From contig JBALXS010000009.1 in assembly GCA_036960485.1 (NCBI GenBank), positions 13,260 through 77,259 of the forward strand: a stretch of DNA of 64,000 nucleotides. Reading direction: 5' to 3'. The notes beneath the pieces were generated by a model. The model was given only the letters and a program-made list of their open reading frames with translations, searched no databases and was not told the DNA's origin. This DNA comes from Rs1 sp036960485. Its GTDB lineage: Bacteria > Pseudomonadota > Gammaproteobacteria > Pseudomonadales > Balneatricaceae. This document shows, piece after piece, positions 52,234 through 62,068 of the stretch (positions within the stretch are counted from its first letter, which is position 1; the number at the start of each line of letters is the position of its first letter). The position numbers were made by a program, and so were the translations under genes.

Positions 52234-53357
52234 TACAGATTCCTGTCAAAGTGAATGTTTATCTGCTGCTGTAAAAAATAAAGTATAAAACGTTATAGAG
52301 AGATTTGTATTAGCAGCTTGTAATACTCAGTAAGTTGGCTTGCGAACGTTTGTTTTTCGCAATGGCTGCTGATAAGTGTAATCCCTCGATAAAAACTTCT
52401 TGTAACGCTACTTAATGTTCTATATTAGCTAGCTAGGCCTGTGGGTTAAACTAAATTACTGGTTATTTCGTTAAAATAACGGTGTTTTTAAGATTGTGTT
52501 GTCGATCCATAACTAAACCGCTAGTGATTTGTTTATGTTAGGAATACTTGGCTCAAATTATCTATGAGTTATTAATCATCAAATTTATTATCTAGCATAG
52601 ACTAAAATACATTCTTTGAGGTAGAAAGTTACAACTCGAAACAATCTAGTTTATGACCTGATGAAAAACTCATAGTTCTCAATTTTTATTTGATATTAGC
52701 TAAATAAATAAAAAATATAAATTTTTATAATATATTATTGCCATTTGATGGGGCATAGCATTTGGTTTTGAGCTGCAGCTAGCCATATTTATCGCTTAAG
52801 CTGCTAGGAGCACTAGCTGTGTATTATTCGTTAACCGCTTAGCAGCAAGCAGTGACTGTGCTCTTTTTTAGAAAATACATTTTGTTAACTAATAGAGTGT
52901 ATTAAAATTGCTTAGCAATAGGTTTTCTATTGAAAGAATTTTTTGTTTTGGATATTCAGCTTTTTTAATATAAGCGATTTTTGTTGTAAATCTAAGGTAG
53001 TGAGTGTCAGCTTACAGTATTTGGCGCTAAGGCTACCTTTTATAAATTTAAAGAGGGCGCTTTATTTACCCACTGAAAATAAAGAATATTTTTATTGATA
53101 TCAATATTTAGTTTGAAAATTGATGAATACAAATATGATTTTTATCCCGTTTAACGTGTAAAATCTTATAATAACTTAAATATTAGTATTTGCAGGCCTC
53201 TGTATAACGTAGCGAGCAATAATAAGAGAAGGCAAAAATCGGCGAAATAGCAGAACTGACAGGTGTCGAGGAGTATTTTGAACTGGTTTTTAACGCCATA
53301 TTATTGGGTGCAGCAGTATTTGCTGAGGTTTCATTTGTGTAAAGGTATATAGAATAG
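52234..53357. other. Intergenic region between lapG and alr
   Basis: Over 1.1 kb, divergent promoters at both ends. It contains a very AT-rich tract near 52700 and repeat copy B (53209-53333), which ends 24 bases before alr. No gene seen. Confidence 0.55.
53209..53333 (+). repeat. Dispersed intergenic repeat, copy B
   Basis: Matches 27913-28036 nearly gaplessly; shares GTAGCGAGC-ATAATAAG at the start and TTTTTAACGCC-TATTATTG-G-GCAG later. It sits directly before alr in the sense orientation and may be part of its leader. Confidence 0.75.
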
Positions 53358-54440
53358 ATGGCAAGAGCAGCGCAAGCAGTAGTCGATTTGGCGGCAATAG
53401 AGAGTAATTTTAAATTGGCGAAATCTTTAGCGAAAGAAGCTAAAGCTGTCGCTATTATTAAAGCTGATGCTTATGGGCATGGGGCTGTGCAAGTGGCAAA
53501 AAAGTTAGAGCCATTGGCTGATGCTTTTGGAGTTGCTTGTATCGAAGAGGCATTAGAACTGAGGGAGGCAGGAGTAAAAGCTCCCATTTTGTTGCTAGAA
53601 GGCTTTTTTAGTGCCGATGAATTACCGATAATTTCAGAAAATAACTTTTGGATTGCTTTACATTCAGTTTTCCAGGTCGATTTAATTCGCCAAGCTAGCT
53701 TAATTAAACCGATAAATGTGTGGCCCAAAGTAGATTCTGGTATGCACCGATTAGGGTTAACAGCTGATCAGGCGCGTGATGTTTATCAGCAATTAATTGA
53801 CATGGATAATGTGGCTGACATTGTGTGGATGTCACATATGGCGTGTGCTGATGAACCGGGAAATGATATGTCGGCGCAGCAAATTGCTTTTTTTGACTTA
53901 GCTGTTGATGGTTTAGAAGCTGAGCAGTCCCTAGCGAACTCGCCTTCAATATTGTCTATAAAAGATGCACATCGCCAATGGATTAGATCTGGGTTGATGC
54001 TCTATGGAGCTTCTCCGTTTGAGGAGTCACAAGAATTTACAGATCAGCTAAAGCCGGCCATGACTTTTAAAACTGAAGTGATAGCGTTGAAAGAAGTGGC
54101 TAGCGATGGCGCAGTAGGTTACGCCGCTAGCTATGTATGCGATGGGGCTCGCGAAATTGCAACTATAGCCATTGGTTATGCAGATGGCTATGATCGCCAT
54201 ATTCCCAACGGCTCTCCTATAATAGTAGCAGGGCAAAGAGCTAAAATTGCTGGCAGAGTCTCTATGGATATGGTGACTGTTGATGTGACAGGTTTAAAAG
54301 ATATTCAAGTTGGGTCTGAAGTAGAGATGTGGGGAACGCAATTATCAGTTAATGAAGTTGCTGTTGCAGCATTAACTATTCCCTATACCTTGTTTACGGG
54401 TGTGACCAAACGTGTGCCACGAAAATACCTCAATGAGTAA
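53358..54440 (+). CDS. alr: Alanine racemase
   Basis: A 360-residue PLP enzyme converting L- to D-alanine for peptidoglycan. The PLP Lys is in AIIKADAYGHGAVQ (near residue 34), with WPKVDSGMHRLGL and the second catalytic Tyr in VGYAASY (near 255); MDMVTVDVTG is also typical. Dispersed repeat copy B ends 24 bases upstream. ruvC follows after 41 bases, an unusual partner; alr more often follows dnaB. Confidence 0.96.
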   Translation: MARAAQAVVDLAAIESNFKLAKSLAKEAKAVAIIKADAYGHGAVQVAKKLEPLADAFGVACIEEALELREAGVKAPILLLEGFFSADELPIISENNFWIALHSVFQVDLIRQASLIKPINVWPKVDSGMHRLGLTADQARDVYQQLIDMDNVADIVWMSHMACADEPGNDMSAQQIAFFDLAVDGLEAEQSLANSPSILSIKDAHRQWIRSGLMLYGASPFEESQEFTDQLKPAMTFKTEVIALKEVASDGAVGYAASYVCDGAREIATIAIGYADGYDRHIPNGSPIIVAGQRAKIAGRVSMDMVTVDVTGLKDIQVGSEVEMWGTQLSVNEVAVAALTIPYTLFTGVTKRVPRKYLNE

Positions 54441-54481
54441 GAAAATAATGATTATTAGGCTTAAATGAATATTAGAATTAA

Positions 54482-54997
54482 ATGATTATTTTAGGGATTG
54501 ACCCAGGCTCACGTATCACAGGTTACGGTGTTATTAATACTGTAGGGAGTAAAAACGAATACATTGCCAGTGGTTGTATTCGTATGAAAGAAGGAGAATT
54601 AGCAGAAAGGCTCAATCAAATATTTGCAGGTGTTAGTCAAGTGATTGAAATGTATTGCCCGCAAGAGTTTGCTATAGAGCAGGTATTTATGTCTAAAAAT
54701 GCAGATTCTGCTTTAAAGCTTGGCCAGGCACGTGGTGCAGCTATTGTTGCTGCAACTCAGCAATCTTTAGAAGTCTATGAATACGCGGCGCGTAAAGTGA
54801 AACAATCTGTGGTAGGTAATGGGGGAGCTGATAAATCTCAGGTGCAACATATGATTGCGAGAATATTGAAGCTACCAGGCTTGCCTCAAGAGGATGCGGC
54901 AGATGCTTTGGCGATTGCGGTTTGTCATGCGCATACGCGTGCAGGCTTGGTGAAAATGGCGGGTGTTTCAAGTCGTAGTCAACGCCGTTGGAGATAG
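54482..54997 (+). CDS. ruvC: Crossover junction endodeoxyribonuclease RuvC
   Basis: The 171-residue Holliday-junction resolvase. The catalytic Asp is in ILGIDPGSRITGYGV, then FAIEQVFMSKNADSALKLGQARGAA (Glu), and two Asp in LPQEDAADALAIAVCHAH complete the metal site. ruvC is usually in ruvCAB; here it is next to alr without ruvA/ruvB, and mod genes follow convergently. Confidence 0.96.
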   Translation: MIILGIDPGSRITGYGVINTVGSKNEYIASGCIRMKEGELAERLNQIFAGVSQVIEMYCPQEFAIEQVFMSKNADSALKLGQARGAAIVAATQQSLEVYEYAARKVKQSVVGNGGADKSQVQHMIARILKLPGLPQEDAADALAIAVCHAHTRAGLVKMAGVSSRSQRRWR

Positions 54998-55019
54998 CAG
55001 CTCAATGGCTCGGCAGTTT

Positions 55020-55043
55020 TCACTTTATTGGTAAATGAAGTGA
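55020..55043. terminator. Weak bidirectional hairpin between ruvC and modC
   Basis: TCACTTTATT / AATGAAGTGA pair with a short loop between convergent genes, followed by TTTAAC on the plus strand. Confidence 0.4.
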
Positions 55044-55060
55044 TTTAACACTGGCTGCTA

Positions 55061-56152
55061 TCACGCTAACGCCCAGTCGCTATTGTTGATACTAACGCCT
55101 TTTATCTGTGCGTATACTTGCTGATGAACGATTAGTTTAAGATCTTCTAGTGCCCATAAGGTGATTTCAGCCCAAAGGATGTTATCACCTATGGCTAGTT
55201 TGATACGGACATCTTGTTGCGCAATGACTATATCTATTATTTGAGTTGTTAAAATATTACGCATACTAGTTTTGCTGCTTGCAGCTTTATCAAGCGTAAT
55301 GGAAACGTCTTTAGCAAAAATTCTAATCCTAACAGGTGTGTTAATTTCTTGATCGATGGTTTTGACCCATAATTGTTGATCATTACTTAAAGCTAAAGCG
55401 GTCAGCGAATACTGGTTATGATGATGTGCTACCAAGGTATGCATGATTGCAGAATGACGGTCTTGGTTCAGCCAGGGGCGCATTTGCTTGCTGTTCCAAA
55501 CAGATTCTAAGCTTCCTTGTAATATGATTTTTCCCTGTTCTAATAATAGTATTTCATCGGCTAAAAACAATACTTCATCTAAAGAGTGGGTAACGTATAA
55601 GATGGGAATTTTTAGTAGCTTGTTTAATCTTTCAAGATAAGGGAGTAACTCCTGTTTTCTGGGTAAATCCAAAGCGGCTAGCGGCTCATCCATAAGCAGA
55701 ATTTTAGGCTTGCAAAGTAAGGCTCGGCCGATGGCAACTCTTTGCATTTCACCACCTGATAGCTGGCTTGGGTGGCGCGTTAATAAATTATGGATGTCTA
55801 ATAAGGTAATGACTTGTTGGAAAAGCTCTCCTTTGTCATCCTCTTCTTGTTTATAGCCATACTTTAAATTCGACACAACGCTTAAGTGTGGGAATAAACG
55901 TGCTTGTTGAAATACATAGCCTATTTCACGTTTGTGAACGGGTATATTAATGTTGTTTTTACTATCAAAAAAACAGTGCTCCAATGTACTGATATGGCCT
56001 GAACAGGGCTGCTCAATACCCGCGATCATGTTTATTAAGCTGGTTTTTCCAGCGCCAGAGCGGCCAAAAATAGCGCAAACTCCACTCGAGGATATTTGTG
56101 TGTCTATCTCGAGCTTAAAATCATTAAGTGTCTTGCGAAGGCTTATTTTCAT
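55061..56152 (-). CDS. modC: Molybdate ABC transporter ATP-binding protein ModC
   Basis: A 363-residue ATPase. Walker A GRSGAGKTSLINMIAGI, Q-loop FQQARLFPHLSVVSNLKYG, signature LSGGEMQRVAIGRALL, Walker B KILLMDEPLAALD, and His in YVTHSLDEVL. The ModC-typical C-terminal molybdate/TOBE domain covers about residues 290-355. It supplies energy for molybdate import and follows modB after six bases. Confidence 0.94.
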   Translation of the reverse strand: MKISLRKTLNDFKLEIDTQISSSGVCAIFGRSGAGKTSLINMIAGIEQPCSGHISTLEHCFFDSKNNINIPVHKREIGYVFQQARLFPHLSVVSNLKYGYKQEEDDKGELFQQVITLLDIHNLLTRHPSQLSGGEMQRVAIGRALLCKPKILLMDEPLAALDLPRKQELLPYLERLNKLLKIPILYVTHSLDEVLFLADEILLLEQGKIILQGSLESVWNSKQMRPWLNQDRHSAIMHTLVAHHHNQYSLTALALSNDQQLWVKTIDQEINTPVRIRIFAKDVSITLDKAASSKTSMRNILTTQIIDIVIAQQDVRIKLAIGDNILWAEITLWALEDLKLIVHQQVYAQIKGVSINNSDWALA

Positions 56153-56158
56153 CGTTGC

Positions 56159-56848
56159 TTAATTGCCTGTAAGTTTGCGACGCATTTTTGTTTCTAACCA
56201 ATGTGAGGTAATGAGAGCTATTAAAGCAATACCGACGGCTATAATACATAATCTTAATGCTTGCATTTCCGCACCAGGTGTTTGAATAAAGCTATACATA
56301 GCTAATGGAATCGTGCGAGTGATTTCAGGGATATTAGAAACAAAGGTGATAGTGGCGCCAAACTCTCCTAAGCTACGCGCAAACGCTAAAATAACTCCGC
56401 TTAAAATGCCTGGAGTAATTAAAGGTAAAGTGATAGTTAAGAAGACTTTGTAGCGATTAGCACCTAAAGTGCTGGCAGCTTGTTCTAGTTTTCTATCTAC
56501 AGTCTCTAAACTTAAGCTAATTGCTCTTACCATTAAGGGAAATGCCACTATCGCACTAGCCAGTGCGGCACCTTGCCAGCTAAAGCTAAAATCAATATTA
56601 AAGTATTTCTTGAGCCATAGCCCAAGCCCTGATTGTGGCGAAAAGCTGACTAATAGTAAGTAGCCTATTACTACCGGTGGCAACACCAATGGTAGGTGAA
56701 GTATTGCATTCAGTAACGGTTTGCCGCGAAAATGACACCTAGCGAGTAGCCAAGCGGTAAATATAGCGATTGGCAAGCTAGTGGTAACGGCAAAAAAAGC
56801 AACTTTTAAGCTGAGAGATATAGCTGATATTTCAAATTCAGTTAGCAT
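56159..56848 (-). CDS. modB: Molybdate ABC transporter permease ModB
   Basis: A 229-residue permease with five or six helices and the ABC coupling segment EQAASTLGANRYKVFLTITLPLITPGILSG, plus ARSLGEFGATITFVSNIPEITRTIPLAMYSFIQTPG, which is characteristic of ModB. It overlaps the end of modA by 11 bases and is followed closely by modC. Confidence 0.95.
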   Translation of the reverse strand: MLTEFEISAISLSLKVAFFAVTTSLPIAIFTAWLLARCHFRGKPLLNAILHLPLVLPPVVIGYLLLVSFSPQSGLGLWLKKYFNIDFSFSWQGAALASAIVAFPLMVRAISLSLETVDRKLEQAASTLGANRYKVFLTITLPLITPGILSGVILAFARSLGEFGATITFVSNIPEITRTIPLAMYSFIQTPGAEMQALRLCIIAVGIALIALITSHWLETKMRRKLTGN

Positions 56849-57626
56849 TGATTAAGGGAGTAAATCCGTATTGTTGAAATATATTAGCTGCCTTTGAGGA
56901 GTGTAAATACTCATAAAAAACCTTTGCAGCAAGTTTATTATCACGGTTATTGTTAGTTAATGCTAATGGGTATAGAATTTTTTCGTGGCTAGTTGCTGGA
57001 ATATCGGCAATTAACTTAACCTTAGCAGAAGCTTGAGCATCTGTTCTATAAACAATACCTAATGGCGCAGCGCCTCTTTCTACAAAAGCTAATGCTGCAC
57101 GGGTGTTGCTAGACATAGCTAGTTTGCTTTTTACACTATCCCATAACTTTAAGTTTACCAATGCTTGTTTAGCATAAATACCGACGGGTACATGATCGGG
57201 GTTTCCCAGAGCTAAGCGACCTTCATTGAGTTGTTTTGCTAAATTTAATTGCGCATTCATTTTAATCGCAGTGACAGGGCTTTTTAGTGGAGCAACTAAA
57301 ACTAAACGGTTTTCTAAAACATTGATAAGGGTGTCCTGCTGAATCTTATCTTGTTCTTGTAAGTACCGCATCCAGTGTTGATTGGCGCTAAAAAATAAAT
57401 CAGCAGGCGCGCCTCGAGCAATCTGTCTCGCTAAGGTTGAAGATGCCGCATAAACTTTGATTACTTTAATTGCATGCTGCTGCTCGAATGTTGCTGCTAC
57501 TTTATCTATAGATTCCGTCAGTGATGCTGCTGCAAAAATAGTCACAGATGCAGCTTTGCTAATTTGAGTGATGAAAATGCTAGATGTCAGTGCGATATAG
57601 AAGCTAATGTTAGAGGCGGTGATCAT
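56838..57626 (-). CDS. modA: Molybdate-binding periplasmic protein ModA
   Basis: A 262-residue receptor. A signal peptide (MITASNISFYIALTSSIFIT...KAAS) leads to TIFAAASLTESIDKVAATFEQQ, the ModA start with oxyanion-binding Ser/Thr, then YAASSTLARQIARGAPADLFFSA and FVERGAAPLGIVYRTDA. I prefer ATG 57626 over a TTG 18 codons upstream as it gives a compact signal. First of modABC. Confidence 0.93.
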   Translation of the reverse strand: MITASNISFYIALTSSIFITQISKAASVTIFAAASLTESIDKVAATFEQQHAIKVIKVYAASSTLARQIARGAPADLFFSANQHWMRYLQEQDKIQQDTLINVLENRLVLVAPLKSPVTAIKMNAQLNLAKQLNEGRLALGNPDHVPVGIYAKQALVNLKLWDSVKSKLAMSSNTRAALAFVERGAAPLGIVYRTDAQASAKVKLIADIPATSHEKILYPLALTNNNRDNKLAAKVFYEYLHSSKAANIFQQYGFTPLINAN

Positions 57627-58009
57627 ATTTTTACTCAATAAAAGTACCGTTTGAATTGTATAATAAGCGGCGTAAATCAACTACTAGTGTTTTGCATATA
57701 AGTGAATAGCCTGCTAGTAAAAAAGAAGCACATTAATTTTAAATGTCTACTAGGTTAATAGTTGTGGGCATAGCGTACAAATTTTGAGACAATATGCTGT
57801 TACTGCGTTCTAGATTATATCTGTTCTCAGTTTATCTGCTCAATATATCCCTATTACTTTAATTTTCGCACAAGTAACTCGCTGTTTTGGAATGAATTAT
57901 CTTTGATAGTTACCCTGATTCAAATGGCTGAATGTGGCTTTTAAGCGAGCTTAAATGTTTTGATAGGCAAGTTGAGTAATACTTTATTTTCAATTATGTG
58001 TAACTCTAA
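57627..58009. other. Divergent intergenic region between modA and ygiQ
   Basis: About 380 AT-rich bases with promoters for both directions. No clear ModE operator or gene seen. Confidence 0.45.
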
Positions 58010-60307
58010 ATGATCAGAACAGCTGAATACCTTTTTTCCAAACAGCCTCATTGGGCTGAATGCTTCGGCACTGCCGATTTCCTACCTACCACTCGTCAAG
58101 AAATGGATTTGCTTGGTTGGGATAGCTGCGATGTTATTTTAGTGACAGGTGACGCCTACATAGATCATCCAAGTTTTGGTATGGCTGTGATGGGGCGCTC
58201 GCTAGAAGCACAAGGCTTTAGAGTTGGGATTATTTCACAGCCCGACTGGCAGAATACTGCCGACTTTAATATTTTGGGTAAACCTAATTTATATTTTGGT
58301 ATCACCGCTGGCAACATGGACTCGATGATCAACCGCTATACCGCTGATCTTAAAGTGCGCCATGATGATGCCTATACCGTCGATGGAGCAGAAGGGAAGC
58401 GGCCTGATCGTGCAGTAATAGTTTACTCGCAACGCTGTAGAGAATTATACAACGACGTCCCTGTTGTTATTGGCGGCATAGAAGCGAGCCTTAGACGTAT
58501 TGCTCAATATGATTATTGGAGTAATAAAGTACGCCGCTCTGTGTTGATCGATTCAGGTGCCGATATTTTACTGTACGGTAATGCTGAGCGCGCTATTATT
58601 GATGTTACTCATGCTTTAGCAGAAGGCGTTGATATTAAGGATTTAACGGACATTCGCGGTACTGTGGTACTTCGCGACATGCTTCCTGAAGGTTTTATTG
58701 AAGTTGATTCATCGCGTATTGATTGGTCAAGTAATGTTCAAGAGCTACCTAATCCTTATGAGTATATCGAGGAAAAGGAAAAATGTGCATCAGCTAAGAA
58801 AGAAGGCGCACAAGAAGTTACAGTGATGCCTATCCGGATTATTCCTGAGCCGTTAAAAGGCAAGCAGCGCTTAGATAAAGAAACAACTTACATTCGTTTG
58901 CCTTCTTTTGAAAAAGTAACTAAAGATTCTGCGTTATATGCCCATGCATCACGCGTACTGCATTTAGAATCAAACCCGCATAATGCGAAAGTATTAGTGC
59001 AGCGACACGGTAATAAAGAAATTTGGGCTAATCCTCCACCTATTCCACTAACTACCAAAGAAATGGATGCTGTTTTTGGTTTGCCGTATCAGCGTATTCC
59101 TCATCCATCTTATGGCAATAGAAAAATCCCTGCCTATGACATGATTCGTTTTTCAGTAAACATCATGCGTGGTTGTTTTGGTGGCTGTACTTTTTGTTCT
59201 ATAACTGAGCATGAAGGGCGAGTTATTCAAAGCAGATCTAGAGAGTCTGTCTTAAAGGAAATTGCAGAAATACGCGATAAAGTACCTGGCTTTACTGGCA
59301 TGATCTCTGATTTAGGCGGGCCTACATCAAACATGTACCATCTAAACTGTGAAAGCCAAGAGATTCAATCTTCTTGTCGTAAGCTTTCTTGTGTTTATCC
59401 AGTTATTTGTAAAAACTTAGTAACGGATCATAGTGAAACAACAAAGTTATATCGTGAAGCCAGACAAATTCCGGGAGTTCATAAAATAGCGATAGCTTCT
59501 GGGTTACGTTACGATCTTGCGGTTGAAGATCCAGAGTATGTTAAAGAGTTAGTAACGCATCATGTAGGAGGGTACTTAAAAATAGCACCTGAGCACAGTG
59601 AAGAAAATACTTTAAATAAAATGATGAAGCCGGGTATGGGGACCTATGATACCTTTAAGAAAATGTTTGATAAATATTCTAAAGAGGCCGGCAAAAAACA
59701 GTATTTAATACCTTACTTTATCGCAGCCCATCCAGGTTGTGAAGATGACGACATGCTCAGTTTATCGCTGTGGTTAAAGAAAAATAAATTTAGAGTAGAT
59801 CAGGTTCAAACCTTTTATCCCTCTCCGATGTCTTTAGCGACAGCGATGTATCACTCAGGTAGAAACCCCTTAAAGCGTGTTTCTTATAAGAGTGAGAAAT
59901 TATATATCCCGCGTGAGTACGAGCAGCGTAGAACTCAAAAAGCACTTTTGCGTTACCACGATGAAGAAAACTGGGATAGATTGCGTGGCGTACTAACAGA
60001 CATGGGGCGTACTGATTTGATCGGCACGGCCGATTGGCAGCTAGTCCCTGCTGAAGAAAAGAAAAAAGGTTATCATTTTGTACAAAGATCTAAAACAACT
60101 AGCCCTGCAAAAAATGCAACAAGCTCGGTAGAGGCAAGTAAAAATGCTTCGAAAAACACAGCTGATAGTAAAAACGCTGCCAATAATGGAGCTAAAAAAG
60201 CAACAAATAGTGCAGGCAAGGTGATTGCGAGAGCCGCTGCAACAGCTAGAAAGAAAAGTAGTTCGAAAAAAACCAGTACTCGTAAAAAATCAATAAAGCG
60301 TAGTTAA
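58010..60307 (+). CDS. ygiQ: YgiQ family radical SAM protein
   Basis: A 765-residue protein of the YgiQ group. The N-terminal part (SDxxLPTTR-like FLPTTRQEMDLLGWDSCDVILVTGDAYIDHPSFG) is B12-binding-like; the radical SAM cysteines are in MRGCFGGCTFCSITEHEGR (near 390), followed by ISDLGGPTSNMYHLNC. The last about 80 residues are a low-complexity Lys/Ala/Ser tail that could bind nucleic acid. Reaction unknown. A terminator follows at 60344. Confidence 0.93.
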   Translation: MIRTAEYLFSKQPHWAECFGTADFLPTTRQEMDLLGWDSCDVILVTGDAYIDHPSFGMAVMGRSLEAQGFRVGIISQPDWQNTADFNILGKPNLYFGITAGNMDSMINRYTADLKVRHDDAYTVDGAEGKRPDRAVIVYSQRCRELYNDVPVVIGGIEASLRRIAQYDYWSNKVRRSVLIDSGADILLYGNAERAIIDVTHALAEGVDIKDLTDIRGTVVLRDMLPEGFIEVDSSRIDWSSNVQELPNPYEYIEEKEKCASAKKEGAQEVTVMPIRIIPEPLKGKQRLDKETTYIRLPSFEKVTKDSALYAHASRVLHLESNPHNAKVLVQRHGNKEIWANPPPIPLTTKEMDAVFGLPYQRIPHPSYGNRKIPAYDMIRFSVNIMRGCFGGCTFCSITEHEGRVIQSRSRESVLKEIAEIRDKVPGFTGMISDLGGPTSNMYHLNCESQEIQSSCRKLSCVYPVICKNLVTDHSETTKLYREARQIPGVHKIAIASGLRYDLAVEDPEYVKELVTHHVGGYLKIAPEHSEENTLNKMMKPGMGTYDTFKKMFDKYSKEAGKKQYLIPYFIAAHPGCEDDDMLSLSLWLKKNKFRVDQVQTFYPSPMSLATAMYHSGRNPLKRVSYKSEKLYIPREYEQRRTQKALLRYHDEENWDRLRGVLTDMGRTDLIGTADWQLVPAEEKKKGYHFVQRSKTTSPAKNATSSVEASKNASKNTADSKNAANNGAKKATNSAGKVIARAAATARKKSSSKKTSTRKKSIKRS

Positions 60308-60343
60308 AGCTCTTACAAGATTAGGTGTTTTACAGTAACGAGT

Positions 60344-60378
60344 GAGTAATACAGAATTTTTTTGTATTACTCGCTTTT
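60344..60378 (+). terminator. Terminator after ygiQ
   Basis: GAGTAATACA / TGTATTACTC perfect 10-bp stem with a T-rich loop, then CGCTTTTAT. It lies between convergent ygiQ and alaA-type genes and may work both ways. Confidence 0.75.
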
Positions 60379-60444
60379 ATATTCGCTAGATGTGCCTCTT
60401 AATTATTTAACATCAATTCTAAAATGATCAATATCACAACAGCA

Positions 60445-61674
60445 TTAAGCTGCTTGTTGTTTTTCCCTATAAGCCTGTAAAAAATCAGACAGGCGACCAA
60501 TCGCTTCTTTTAGCTCATCTTCTCTGGGTAGAATAACAATTCTAAAGTGTTGGTTATCCGCTAAGTTAAATCCAGATCCTTGCACTATTAATACGTGATG
60601 TTTTATTAGTAGGTCTAAAGCAAATTTCTCATCATTTACGATAGGATAGATTTTAGGATCGAGTTTGGGAAATAGATACAAAGCGCCTTTTGCTTTATAA
60701 CAACTTACCCCCACAATATCGGTTAACAAGCGATGTGCTAGTTCACGTTGCTGGTAAAGTCTGCCACCCGCAACTGTGTAATCTGCAATACTTTGGTATC
60801 CACCTAACGCAGTTTGAATCGCGTGTTGGGATGGTACGTTTGCACATAAGCGCATGTTAGATAGCATGTCTAGGCCTTCAATATAGTCCTTAGCTAATTC
60901 TTTAGGCCCACTAATAATTAACCAGCCACTTCTAAACCCCGCTACTCTATAAGCTTTTGATAAGCCATTAAAGCTGAGACAGAGTAAGTCATCGCACAGG
61001 GAAGCGAGAGGGGTATGTTGAATATCATCATATAAAATTTTATCGTAAATTTCGTCGGCAAATAAGCATAAATTGAATTCTCTAGCCAAGTTGATAATTT
61101 GCTCTAAAACATAGTCTGGGTATACGGCACCCGTTGGGTTGTTAGGATTAATAATAACAATGCCTTTGGTGCGATCCGTAATAGATTGACGCATATGTGC
61201 AAGATTGGGTAGCCAGTCATTTTCTTCATCGCATTGGTAATGAACTGGGTTGCCTCCAGCTAAGCTAACCGCTGCTGACCATAGTGGGTAATCAGGTGCT
61301 GGGATGAGCATTTCATCTGTATCGTTTAGTAGCCCTTGCATGGACATTACAATTAGTTCTGATACGCCGTTCCCAATGTAAATGTCTTCAGTCGTTACGC
61401 CTTTAATATTCAGCTTTTGGCATTCTTGCATGATTGCTTTTCGTGCTGAAAACAAACCTTTTGCATCACAGTAGCCTTGAGAGGCAGAAAGATTATGGAT
61501 TACATCTTGGATTATTTCTTCTGGCGCATTGAAATCAAAAGGCGCGGGGTTGCCAATATTGAGCTTGATAATCTTTGCTCCTTCCTCTTCCAAACGCTTG
61601 GCCTCTTCTAAAACAGGCCCTCGAATATCGTAACAAACGTTGTTAAGCTTTTTGGATTTTTTGATGAAAGGCAT
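60445..61674 (-). CDS. alaA: Glutamate-pyruvate aminotransferase (AlaA/YfbQ type)
   Basis: A 409-residue class I PLP aminotransferase. PLP Lys lies in SFNGLSKAYRVAGFRSGW (near 240); other marks are NIGNPAPFDFNAPEEI, the GYCDAKGLFSARKAI block, and IINPNNPTGAVYP. AlaA interconverts alanine and glutamate; a related specificity is possible. ATG 61674. Confidence 0.9.
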   Translation of the reverse strand: MPFIKKSKKLNNVCYDIRGPVLEEAKRLEEEGAKIIKLNIGNPAPFDFNAPEEIIQDVIHNLSASQGYCDAKGLFSARKAIMQECQKLNIKGVTTEDIYIGNGVSELIVMSMQGLLNDTDEMLIPAPDYPLWSAAVSLAGGNPVHYQCDEENDWLPNLAHMRQSITDRTKGIVIINPNNPTGAVYPDYVLEQIINLAREFNLCLFADEIYDKILYDDIQHTPLASLCDDLLCLSFNGLSKAYRVAGFRSGWLIISGPKELAKDYIEGLDMLSNMRLCANVPSQHAIQTALGGYQSIADYTVAGGRLYQQRELAHRLLTDIVGVSCYKAKGALYLFPKLDPKIYPIVNDEKFALDLLIKHHVLIVQGSGFNLADNQHFRIVILPREDELKEAIGRLSDFLQAYREKQQAA

Positions 61675-62068
61675 GATGAGTTCCGTTTGAATTAAATGGA
61701 CAGCAAAAGTTTAATGCAGCAATGGCTGTTAATTTTTGGCATGTTATAGAAGTAGTGTTCATAAAAATACAGTTGAAAGTATCGATATATATAAAAATAC
61801 AGGACTATTATCTGTTTAAAAGTAAAAATAGAGATAAAGATCTAAAAAAAAGTCAATAGTTAGGTTTATATGATGCTGCTTGCTGCGTGTGTAGCTGTAA
61901 TTGTTCTTTGCTATAAAAAGCAAATAAATAGCTTGCTGCTGAAATTTTGCTCAATTTGGGCTTTGCTTGACGCTTCGTAATGGGTTATTTCAAGCAAAGC
62001 ATTAAAAAAGCTTTAGTGATTTTCGATAGTTGCTATATTGAGCCAGCTGAAAATATAAAGAGGTATGA
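61675..62068. other. Divergent intergenic region between alaA-type and tag genes
   Basis: About 390 AT-rich bases. No gene, but a short Gly/Cys-free repeat pattern (AAGCAAA occurrences) is visible without clear structure. Confidence 0.4.
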
